A program made the translations under genes and the position numbers. The notes beneath the pieces are model-generated. The model had not been told where the DNA came from. It made no database searches and was given only the letters and a program-made list of their open reading frames with translations. A DNA stretch of 26,306 bases from Duncaniella sp. Lineage in GTDB: Bacteria; Bacteroidota; Bacteroidia; Bacteroidales; Muribaculaceae. The stretch spans positions 1 through 26,306 of the forward strand of contig NZ_JAIDEN010000125.1 of the NCBI RefSeq assembly GCF_029054785.1. The letters run 5' to 3'. Below are positions 7,695 to 14,432 of the stretch, piece by piece (the first letter of the stretch is position 1; each line of letters opens with the position of its first letter).

Positions 7695-9007
7695 AGGTCG
7701 AGGCAGTCGTCAAGGGCTTTAGTGATGGCGGCGCGGTCGAGATGCTGTCCGATAAAAACAATTTTAATCATGCGGTCACCGTAGTCGGCGTCCCAGTCAC
7801 GCATAATTGACGGATCCTGGGCAACGAGTTCTTTCAGTTCGTCCTCAGGCGCGGTTACGAACCACATTCCGGCCTCTTTCAACTGCTTCTGACGACCGGC
7901 GGTTTCAAACAGATATGACATGTCGGGATTGTTGCCGAAATAGCAGATACCTTTGGAGCGGATGATATTCTCAGGCCATTTGTTGGCGGCGAAATAATCA
8001 AATTTGTTCAGATCGAAGCCCGGACGGCGGAAATAGACGAATGTCTCGATTCCATATTCTTCCGCCTCCCCTTCGCCGTGATGGTGGTGATGGCATCCGC
8101 AGGTGCATTCCGGGCCGTGATGATGGTGGTGATCATGACATTCATGATCATGGTCTTCTTCATGTTCGTGCTCATGTCCGTGTTCATCGCCATGATGGTG
8201 TTCATGCCCGTGATGATGTTCATGATCGTGGTGGTGACGGGCGTCTTCATGCTCATGCTCCTCCTTTGCAATCTCTTCGGCAGATTTCTCGATGTGGCTC
8301 ACCCACGCAGCCGAAGTGGCGACTTTGTTGAAATTGAACATGTGGGTGTCAAGGATCGACGAGAGGTCTATATCGGCATAGTCACACTCGATTATGCGCA
8401 CACCGGGGTTGAGCGCAAGCACGATGGTCCGAACCCGACGAAGCTCTTCGGGGGTGATTTCCGAAACCTTGTTGAGTATGACAATATTGCAGAACTCGAT
8501 CTGCTGAATGACAAGGTTCTCAATATCTTCATCGTCGTGGTGATGCGCTGTCAGGTCCTCGCCACAGCCGAATTCATCACGCATGCGTAGTGCATCGACA
8601 ACCGTCACTATACAGTCGAGCTTCGGAGTGCCGTTGTGGGTCAAGGCACCCTCCGCCATGTAGGGTATCGAGCAGATGGTCTGGGCTATCGGTGCAGGTT
8701 CGCAGATACCGCTCGCTTCAATGACAATATAGTCAAACTTCTTCATCGCCATGATGTCGTCGATCTGCTTGACAAGATCCATTTTCAGAGTGCAGCAGAT
8801 GCAGCCGTTCTGGAGCGGTACGAGCGAATCATCTTTGGTGTCGACAACGCCTCCGCGCTGGATGAGGTCCGCGTCGATGTTCACTTCGCCGATATCATTG
8901 ACGATGACTGCGAAGCGGATGCCGCGACGGTTGGAGAGTATATGGTTTACGAGAGTGGTCTTGCCACTTCCAAGATAGCCTGTGAGAAGAAGGACGGGAG
9001 TTTCCAT
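7691..9007 (-). CDS. COG0523 (CobW/G3E) GTPase with a His/Cys-rich metal-binding insert
   Basis: A cytosolic P-loop GTPase of the G3E family, whose members act as metal chaperones or insertases, mostly for zinc or cobalt. Walker A is G10-x4-GKT (YLGSGKT); the hallmark metal motif GCICC gives Cys69, Cys71 and Cys72; the base-recognition motif is NKVS (about 179-182) where NKxD is usual. Residues 251-310 contain 30 histidines plus Cys290, Cys301, Cys303 and Cys305. A CobW C-terminal domain follows (about 320-438). The 438-residue length is longer than usual because of the insert. It lies 21 bases after folB and overlaps the ABC-F start, in a four-gene operon. Zinc is the likeliest metal by family, but I saw no Zur-like site. 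Confidence 0.9.
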   Translation of the reverse strand: METPVLLLTGYLGSGKTTLVNHILSNRRGIRFAVIVNDIGEVNIDADLIQRGGVVDTKDDSLVPLQNGCICCTLKMDLVKQIDDIMAMKKFDYIVIEASGICEPAPIAQTICSIPYMAEGALTHNGTPKLDCIVTVVDALRMRDEFGCGEDLTAHHHDDEDIENLVIQQIEFCNIVILNKVSEITPEELRRVRTIVLALNPGVRIIECDYADIDLSSILDTHMFNFNKVATSAAWVSHIEKSAEEIAKEEHEHEDARHHHDHEHHHGHEHHHGDEHGHEHEHEEDHDHECHDHHHHHGPECTCGCHHHHHGEGEAEEYGIETFVYFRRPGFDLNKFDYFAANKWPENIIRSKGICYFGNNPDMSYLFETAGRQKQLKEAGMWFVTAPEDELKELVAQDPSIMRDWDADYGDRMIKIVFIGQHLDRAAITKALDDCLDL

Positions 9008-9028
9008 ATTGGGGATTGATGAAGAAAT

Positions 9029-9382
9029 TTACCAGTTTATACTTACTGCAACGCCTTTGAGCCGGGCATTGATCGGCGGATTGAGTTTTGTCAGGGAAAT
9101 ATAGCCTCCTGAGATAAGTGGCCAACGGGCAATGAGCGCCGCGCGGATGCGTCCGACCACATGTTCGAGCAGATCTGAAGGCTCGGCCATTTCCTCCTTG
9201 ATTATGTCCACAGCCTCGGCATAGTTCAGCGTCTGGCTGACATCGTCGGTCCGCATAGCCTCTCCGATCGGATAACGCAGGCGGACGGTCAGTTCAAATG
9301 TATTGCCGTTGAGCCGCTCGAAGTCAAACACTCCGTGTCGGGCAAAGAGCTGAAGTCCGTTTATTTCGATTGTTCCTTCCAT
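9029..9382 (-). CDS. folB: dihydroneopterin aldolase
   Basis: Folate-pathway enzyme converting dihydroneopterin to 6-hydroxymethyl-dihydropterin and glycolaldehyde. The N-terminus GTIEINGLQLFARHGVFDFERLNG carries the family HGV..xE turn, and the C-terminal SLTKLNPPI contains the conserved active-site Lys. I place the start at ATG 9382 (MEGTIEI), giving 117 residues, the normal FolB size; a longer reading frame extends to 9451 but its first 23 residues do not belong to the family and would overlap the upstream gene. The start then falls 14 bases after the glycosyltransferase stop at 9397. It is the second gene of the operon. Confidence 0.88.
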   Translation of the reverse strand: MEGTIEINGLQLFARHGVFDFERLNGNTFELTVRLRYPIGEAMRTDDVSQTLNYAEAVDIIKEEMAEPSDLLEHVVGRIRAALIARWPLISGGYISLTKLNPPINARLKGVAVSINW

Positions 9383-9396
9383 AAATCTGTCTTTTG

Positions 9397-10590
9397 TCAG
9401 CTCCAGCTGAGATTTGATCCTCTTCTGATAAAGCCTTTGATGCGATACCACAGATTATAGACCGGTTCGAAAGTCAGGAACCAGGGAACAGTCAGAAACA
9501 GCGAGCGTGAATGCAGCGAGCGTGATGTGGAGCGCCAGGAGAGAGAGAGGATGACTGTCAGTGCTATGAAGAGGACACCAGCGGCAATCATGGGCACAAA
9601 CGAGGGCAAGCCGACCAAGGCGAGAGCCACGCAGCTGCCGACAAATCCCCACCAGGCCAACGAACAACTGCCGAAAAAGAGACGGGCGCCGGTGCGGAGT
9701 TTCCCGGCGGTGTAGCCATAGCGGAGTTTTGATACCTTATGGGCTGCCTGGGGCTGCATCTCAGGGACTTCGACAATGGATCCCTGAGAGATCTCCACAG
9801 CAGTATTGTCACGGTTTGCAACTTCGTTGACAAAAAGATCGTCATCGCCATATTTCAGATGCAGTGTGCGAGAAAAGCCTTTGTTTCGGAAAAAGACCGC
9901 ACGGCGATAGGCCAGATTGTGACATGTCGCACGATACGGACGCCCGGCAAGTCCCCATGAAAGATATTCCACGGCGGTGCGCACCGAGTCAAAGGCATGA
10001 AGTCGTTTCCAAGGCTCCTTGACCGGCTCTTCGGTGTCAGGATCTACTGCGGCCACAGGGGCGGCATAGCCTATGACAACCTCTTTGCCTTTGCTGAAAT
10101 GACGGGCCATCAGTCTGAGCCAGCGGCCTGAAAGGATGCGTGTGTTTCCGGTGGTCAGCACGACTACTTCATGGCGCGCAGCCTTGATGCCGAGAGTCAG
10201 CGCAAGTTTCCGGCGTGAAAGCGAACGCGATTCCAGCGGAGTGAATGTCATGTAGAGATTCGAATATTTTTCCTCCAGACGGGCGATCACCTCTTTGGTG
10301 GCAGGCAAGGCCCCGTCGTTGACCACAATGACTTCAAAGGGTGCCGGATAGTCCTGGGTGAGAATTGCGGGCAGGAGGGTCTCAAGGTTGCGAGCGTCAT
10401 CCTCGGCGCATACAATCACCGACACTGCGGGGAGCGAGGCGGCATCAACTTCGTCAGTCGGGTCATCGACGTCAGCCGCACGGCCTACACTCCTGACATA
10501 GTGACGGAAACCGAGCAGAAGATAAAAGAAACATACAAGGACTCCGCACAGCAGAGCTATTATAATAGGTGTAAACTCAATTTCAAACAT
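9397..10590 (-). CDS. membrane glycosyltransferase family 2 protein with atypical DxD site
   Basis: A 397-residue inner-membrane GT-A enzyme. One N-terminal helix (about 7-28) precedes a GT2 domain: VSVIVCAEDDARN (56-68), EVIVVNDG (86-93), a central region, then GDDDLFVNEV (248-257), which resembles the catalytic-base ED region, followed by two or three C-terminal hydrophobic segments (about 304-351 and 363-373). The place where GT2 enzymes carry the metal-binding DxD reads VVLTTGNTR (143-151), with no aspartate. Donor and acceptor are unknown; family members often act in cell-surface polysaccharide or lipid glycosylation. First gene of the operon, with a TAAATTTG element at 10615-10622. Confidence 0.82.
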   Translation of the reverse strand: MFEIEFTPIIIALLCGVLVCFFYLLLGFRHYVRSVGRAADVDDPTDEVDAASLPAVSVIVCAEDDARNLETLLPAILTQDYPAPFEVIVVNDGALPATKEVIARLEEKYSNLYMTFTPLESRSLSRRKLALTLGIKAARHEVVVLTTGNTRILSGRWLRLMARHFSKGKEVVIGYAAPVAAVDPDTEEPVKEPWKRLHAFDSVRTAVEYLSWGLAGRPYRATCHNLAYRRAVFFRNKGFSRTLHLKYGDDDLFVNEVANRDNTAVEISQGSIVEVPEMQPQAAHKVSKLRYGYTAGKLRTGARLFFGSCSLAWWGFVGSCVALALVGLPSFVPMIAAGVLFIALTVILSLSWRSTSRSLHSRSLFLTVPWFLTFEPVYNLWYRIKGFIRRGSNLSWS

Positions 10591-10614
10591 AGATCATAAG
10601 CGATTTTCAACCTG

Positions 10615-10622
10615 CAAATTTA
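10615..10622 (-). promoter_or_regulatory. -7 element of the GT2-folB-GTPase-uup operon
   Basis: TAAATTTG on the minus strand (10622-10615) is a perfect TAnnTTTG, 24 bases ahead of the ATG at 10590. No TTTG lies at the expected distance upstream, so the promoter is either weak or uses other contacts. Confidence 0.5.
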
Positions 10623-10757
10623 CTAAAATTGCCCGAAATAATCTCCCCTATAAAAAATTTTTACACACCCTCCGGAAAGCAATTGCCAGGAATTGCCGTC
10701 AACGGCCATTATTGATATTTTTTCACGGATTATCGCCGCTTAATTCAAATTTTATGC

Positions 10758-10765
10758 TAACTTTG
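10758..10765 (+). promoter_or_regulatory. -7 element upstream of the AT-rich accessory block
   Basis: TAACTTTG is a perfect TAnnTTTG on the plus strand. No TTTG lies 20 bases upstream. It would start a transcript near 10770 with a leader of roughly 120 bases before the first gene of the block. Confidence 0.45.
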
Positions 10766-10891
10766 CGTATGACACCAATCTACAAACACAACCATCCGTA
10801 ATCATTGCTGTCCGTTGGCCCGGACTGACATCGGATTTTAACAGAAATCCCGGAATAGCCTCGCGAGCCAACAGACAAGTAAATCAAACGG

Positions 10892-11376
10892 ATGAAAGAA
10901 GACAAACTTATGAAATTGACAGGTCGCCAATCATTAAAGTTTCGCATATCATTGACAATGGCATGTGTAGGAGTTTTGGGCGCAGGCATAATGCTTGGGA
11001 CCGGCTTGAACTGGGGATTATTAGCTGCTATGGCAGTCACTGCGATTGTCGGCTCGGTATGGACTTCAAAAATACTAAAACCCGTGCCGAACGTTGGCCT
11101 CATCATAAAATACAACTTCCCCAAAGATGCCGGATATTACCAGAAAGGGAAACGAAAGACTACGCCTGTAAATGATGACGATATTCTATATCATATCAAG
11201 ATGTTTCTACCATTCATTCAGATTGGTATGTTCGTATTTGCCGCAGCATTGAGAGATTTGGAGGCTCAGGTATTTTTGACAGCCAATCATCCCACAGCCA
11301 AAACAAATATTCAGTTGGAATATTCTTGGCTGTAATAATTGCATCAGTATTAATATTTTTAGCATCCTTGCAGTGA
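10892..11376 (+). pseudogene. small membrane protein with apparent frameshift near its 3' end
   Basis: The uninterrupted frame runs 10892-11335 (147 residues; a second in-frame ATG at 10910 starts MKLTGRQ and may be the real start). It has two hydrophobic segments near the N-terminus (about residues 20-56) and one at about 105-119 (FLPFIQIGMFVFAAA), then ends in a polar tail. In the -1 frame the sequence continues to a stop at 11374-11376 and encodes a clear transmembrane helix (SVGIFLAVIIASVLIFLASL). The likeliest shift point is the five-T run at 11273-11277 or slightly upstream. I therefore interpret one four-helix protein broken by a one-base loss, a -1 recoding event, or an assembly error. 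I do not recognise the family. Confidence 0.55.
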
Positions 11377-11398
11377 TTCTGAAATAACACATCCTAAA

Positions 11399-12127
11399 AT
11401 GAAACTTACCAATAAACGAATTGACATATATCCAAGCGTCTGGAGAGTGATCGGTTTTATCCTAATCTGCCTCTTGTTTGTTGTTGGAGGGTTCTTTATG
11501 ACAAACAATCCTCGTTCTGGTATAGATATATTTATCGGTTATATGGGAATGATATTCTTCTCTTTCGGGGTGATTGTCGGGATAGGTTGGCTGATATTGA
11601 TCGCGATGCGCAAACCGCTTGCAAGGATATTTGATGACCGTATCGAATATCTGATACCGGCAAAGATGAAATATGAGATTATTCCTTTTCTGCGTGTTGA
11701 GATGTTTGTCATAACAAAAACAGGAAGTGCTAAAATCATAAGGGCGGATTACTTGACCGGAGGTGGGAAAAACACCGGAATTGTGAACACTTTTGTATCA
11801 GTTGGCAAAGTATGCGACATACTGAATGATAAACTTGAACGGTATTGGGAACAGCCGATGTTGTCACAGAAATTAGACCAAGCATCGGTGGAACAATATC
11901 TTAAAGTTATGGGAATTGAATCGTATCGATTTGGATTTGATACAACCAGCAAACCCGACTGTGTGGTGGTAATGCGAGATGGAGACACATATAAACTTGT
12001 TTATATCGATGACAGAGGATCTACAAAAACATTGAGCAATCATCTTACTGAAAACGATGCGTGCCATGCGTTGCTTGAAAACTTTATTGAGGAAGAGGCT
12101 TTCAAATCCAAATATGGTGTGAGATGA
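11399..12127 (+). CDS. STM3941-like two-helix membrane protein with C-terminal accessory domain
   Basis: A 242-residue protein. Residues about 15-34 and 44-69 are transmembrane helices, followed by a beta-rich region (LARIFDDRIEYLIPAKMKYEIIPFLRVEMF) that resembles the PH-like part of the STM3941 family. The last ~75 residues (from about 165) form a separate domain: Y.FGFD, CVVVMRDGDTYKLVYIDDRGS, then TENDACHALLENFIEEE. That arrangement recalls small immunity-type domains found beside bacterial toxins, but this is pattern memory, not a search. Base composition is AT-rich compared with the flanks (22 G+C of 60 in 11401-11460). Its last codons overlap the next ATG by 4 bases, so the pair is coupled. 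Function unknown. Confidence 0.7.
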   Translation: MKLTNKRIDIYPSVWRVIGFILICLLFVVGGFFMTNNPRSGIDIFIGYMGMIFFSFGVIVGIGWLILIAMRKPLARIFDDRIEYLIPAKMKYEIIPFLRVEMFVITKTGSAKIIRADYLTGGGKNTGIVNTFVSVGKVCDILNDKLERYWEQPMLSQKLDQASVEQYLKVMGIESYRFGFDTTSKPDCVVVMRDGDTYKLVYIDDRGSTKTLSNHLTENDACHALLENFIEEEAFKSKYGVR

Positions 12128-12471
12128 AATCTGACAGTAAGATATATAGGTTTTTCTTTGGTCAACGGGGTGAGAGACGCTTACCCTTTGGCGTTATGCT
12201 GCTGATTCTTGTGCCTTTTCTCATTGTAGGTCTGTTTTTCCAGAATCGCAAATACAATGCTTTGTCGGCAAATCCGGAACATACATTGACAGTGATTTCA
12301 AATATCGGCTATATAGGCAACAGTGGTCCTATAATACATTACAACTTTACAGTGAACGGTGTAACATATAAAGGTGGTATGCATGCCAATGGTTTTGCCG
12401 TCGGTGACAGTATTGGTGTGGTGTATCAGAAAGACAATCCGGAAAACAATATGACGGTGTTTAAATATTAA
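12124..12471 (+). CDS. DUF3592-like single-pass membrane protein
   Basis: A 115-residue protein with one transmembrane helix (about residues 22-39, FGVMLLILVPFLIVGLFF) preceded by a basic N-terminus, then a small beta domain: IIHYNFTVNGVTYKGG, a GFAVGDSIGVVYQKDNPENN strand-turn. The VNG...Y.G....GD.I.V.Y...NP pattern is that of DUF3592-type proteins, whose role is unknown. Overlaps the preceding gene by ATGA (12124-12127), which implies cotranscription and coupled translation. The beta domain is probably outside the cytoplasm if the positive-inside rule holds. Confidence 0.68.
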   Translation: MKSDSKIYRFFFGQRGERRLPFGVMLLILVPFLIVGLFFQNRKYNALSANPEHTLTVISNIGYIGNSGPIIHYNFTVNGVTYKGGMHANGFAVGDSIGVVYQKDNPENNMTVFKY

Positions 12472-12496
12472 ATATTATGATGGGCCAAAGTTTGGA

Positions 12497-13012
12497 TTGG
12501 TCATAATATTTGTGATTGTTGCGATTGTTTTGGCAGCATATCGTTGGCTCAGAATCAATCGAAAATATAACGATCGATGCCCTGAGTTGGGGCGCTCCGG
12601 GAAGTGTGCGATATATCGCACTGATAAAGGATATATATTTGTCACAGTATATTATGTCAACTCAAGTTATCCGATTAAATTCTTGCCTCTTGACTGCGAT
12701 AATGGGGTATTTGAGAATACTCTGACTGATATTTTCCACGCAAGTCTGCATGACAAATACACCGAAATAAAGGCATCCGAGCTAATCAAAGCGATGAAAC
12801 AACGCTCATGGCGACAGCTCTATATGCACTGTACAAGTGTTCTTGTGACACACGACAGCCGCAAACTAAAAATACTGCCGACCCGAAAAGCGACTGGCAA
12901 AGGACTTGATTGGGATTATGACCGAGAATTGTCTTTTGACCTTGACAGCGCGTCATGGAAAGATATTATCAACTCAATCCGCAAACAGCTTGAGGGTCAT
13001 GAGGCAGACTGA
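12497..13012 (+). CDS. unrecognised membrane-anchored protein, start uncertain
   Basis: As read, a TTG codon at 12497 starts a 171-residue protein with one N-terminal helix (VIIFVIVAIVLAAYRWL) and a soluble remainder (from RINRKYNDRCPELG on) ending EGHEAD. No family is recognised. An ATG-ATG pair lies at 12477-12482 but in another frame; it ends after ten codons. One extra G in the GGG at 12482-12484 would join that ATG to this frame and give MMGPKFG ahead of the helix, which looks more natural than the TTG start. The gene is the fourth of the AT-rich block, 25 bases after the third, and convergent with the DUF2520 gene. Confidence 0.55.
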   Translation: MVIIFVIVAIVLAAYRWLRINRKYNDRCPELGRSGKCAIYRTDKGYIFVTVYYVNSSYPIKFLPLDCDNGVFENTLTDIFHASLHDKYTEIKASELIKAMKQRSWRQLYMHCTSVLVTHDSRKLKILPTRKATGKGLDWDYDRELSFDLDSASWKDIINSIRKQLEGHEAD

Positions 13013-13047
13013 TAAGTCTGTTGTAATGCCATTTGGACTATTGTATC

Positions 13048-13067
13048 CGCTGTTTGCGGAAACAGCG
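13048..13067. terminator. hairpin between convergent genes, possible terminator
   Basis: CGCTGTTT (13048-13055), loop GCGG, AAACAGCG (13060-13067) is a perfect 8-bp stem between the stop at 13012 (+) and the stop at 13082 (-). Neither side has a real T-run, so it may slow or process transcripts rather than act as a classical intrinsic terminator. Confidence 0.4.
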
Positions 13068-13081
13068 TTCAACCTGACTCC

Positions 13082-13864
13082 CTATTTGTCGACGGAATGA
13101 TGACGGATGATGGATTCGCTCAGGAGAGAATAGATTTTTTCCGGCTGACCGGAGAGCATTGAAAGATGCTTGTCGATTATCGCCCGGTCGCCTCTGACTG
13201 CGGGTCCTGTCTGACCCTTTTCGGGCGAAACTGCAAAGGCCTTTTTCACGGTCTCTTCCAGGAGCGGCTGCAACACCTCAAACGGAAGACCTTCTTTCTG
13301 AAGAATTTCCGCAGCGATTGTCCACAGATGGTTGGTGAAATTGCAGGCAAAGACAGCTGAAATGTGCATCATGCGACGCGTGTTGCTGTCAGCATGATAG
13401 ACATTTGCAAACACCTGAGCACCGAGACTGCGGATCTCCGCCTCGACAGACTCCTCGCAACCCTCAATAAACAATGGAACGCGAGAAACGTCAATGTCAA
13501 CACCCTTGGAGAAAGTCTGCAAAGGATAGAACACCCCATAGCGGTCGGAAAGCGGGGCCAGGACTTCCATTCCGACCGAGCCGGATGTATGAAGCCACAA
13601 GGCATTACCCCCCTTTGGCAGTCGGGAAACAAGAGGCGATATGGCATCGTCGACAAGACTGACAATATAGACATCAGCATCACTGCGGATTTCCGATACG
13701 TCGCTGACTGCTGTCGCACCCCGCAGGCCTGCGGCCAAAGACTGAGCTGATCCGAGGCTTCGGCTATACACCTGCACCACTTCTCCCGCGCCCGCCGATT
13801 CCACCGCCGGGGCAAGGTGTGACGCAACATTTCCGGCACCGATAAAAACAATTTTCAGAGACAT
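13082..13864 (-). CDS. Rossmann-like + DUF2520 protein
   Basis: A 260-residue cytosolic protein. The N-terminal NAD(P)-binding Rossmann fold has the glycine motif GAGNVASHL (8-16) right after the first strand (KIVFIG), and strands at about 64-69 (VYIVSL). The C-terminal helical DUF2520 domain begins around residue 130 and includes NTRRMMHISAVFACNFTNHLW and the conserved GPAVRGD turn followed by H. The arrangement resembles ketopantoate and pyrroline-carboxylate reductases, so it is probably an oxidoreductase, but no substrate is established. Last gene of a minus-strand unit, 9 bases after the nitroreductase stop. Confidence 0.85.
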   Translation of the reverse strand: MSLKIVFIGAGNVASHLAPAVESAGAGEVVQVYSRSLGSAQSLAAGLRGATAVSDVSEIRSDADVYIVSLVDDAISPLVSRLPKGGNALWLHTSGSVGMEVLAPLSDRYGVFYPLQTFSKGVDIDVSRVPLFIEGCEESVEAEIRSLGAQVFANVYHADSNTRRMMHISAVFACNFTNHLWTIAAEILQKEGLPFEVLQPLLEETVKKAFAVSPEKGQTGPAVRGDRAIIDKHLSMLSGQPEKIYSLLSESIIRHHSVDK

Positions 13865-13873
13865 CCGCAGGGA

Positions 13874-14398
13874 TCAGAATTTACCGATATGCACATTTTC
13901 CCATTTCAGTTTTTCGAGATCCTGAGGTTTGCGGACCTCGTCCTTATGTCCGAAAGTGAGCACACAGACAACAGGACAGGTTTCAGGGATGCCAAGCAGC
14001 TCCTGGACATATTCCTCAGATGGAGTTCCGTCATCTGTGAAGCGGCCATGAACCTGAATCCAGCACGAACCAAGGCCGAGAGCCTGAGCCTGCAACTGCA
14101 TGTAGGAAGCGGCAACGGATCCATCCTCAACCCACGGTTCAGTGGCAGTACAATCGACGGCAACAACCACCGCAAGCGGACATTTTGCAATCGGGGCCGC
14201 ACCCATCGGCTTGCAGAGAGCGAGACGTTCGAGCATGTCGGGATCCTCAACGACTACAAACTGCCATGCCCGCGCAGACTTTGATGTAGGAGACAAGAGT
14301 CCGGCTTCAAGGATGAGTTTTACCTGTTCGGGATCTATTTTTTCATTTGTGTAGCGGCGGATGCTACGGCGCTCCACGAGCATTTGATTGAAGTCCAT
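13874..14398 (-). CDS. nitroreductase-family FMN oxidoreductase
   Basis: A 174-residue cytosolic flavoprotein. The N-terminus has the FMN-phosphate-binding RRSIRRY (10-16), SPTSKSARAWQF (about 36-47) follows, and the middle holds SVAASYMQLQAQALGLGSCWI (about 94-114), the dimer-interface helix and strand of the family. It ends in GHKDEVRKP. The physiological substrate of such short nitroreductases is usually unknown; they reduce nitroaromatics or quinones with NAD(P)H. It sits 34 bases after the HU/SPOR gene and 9 bases before the DUF2520 gene, with no promoter seen between, so the three appear to form one operon. Confidence 0.88.
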   Translation of the reverse strand: MDFNQMLVERRSIRRYTNEKIDPEQVKLILEAGLLSPTSKSARAWQFVVVEDPDMLERLALCKPMGAAPIAKCPLAVVVAVDCTATEPWVEDGSVAASYMQLQAQALGLGSCWIQVHGRFTDDGTPSEEYVQELLGIPETCPVVCVLTFGHKDEVRKPQDLEKLKWENVHIGKF

Positions 14399-14432
14399 GA
14401 GGGAAGATTAATTTTAGAGGCTATTAAAATAA

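Larger units (their letters stand above)
10591..10891. other. 301-base divergent intergenic region
   Basis: This gap holds a minus-strand -7 element (10615-10622), a plus-strand TAACTTTG (10758-10765) and then an unusually long 5' leader of about 120 bases ahead of the ATG at 10892. The heptamer AATTGCC occurs three times (10627, 10681 and 10691). Within the leader GTCCG (10810-10814) and CGGAC (10821-10825) form a hairpin, and GTCCGTTGGC (10810-10819) can alternatively pair with GCCAACAGAC (10867-10876) with one mismatch. No ORF here looks coding. Confidence 0.55.

Noticed and set aside
8080..8260. Repetitive bases resembling a tandem repeat or CRISPR array
   Set aside because: The pattern comes from runs of His codons in the GTPase; there are no constant-length repeats and spacers.
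8078..8590. 170-residue hydrophobic plus-strand frame that looks like a membrane protein
   Set aside because: It is the complement of the His-rich GTPase insert: repeated CAT/CAC codons read backwards give Met and Val, producing false hydrophobic helices.
9383..9451. N-terminal extension of FolB
   Set aside because: The 23 extra residues do not match the family and would overlap the upstream gene; ATG 9382 gives the normal length.
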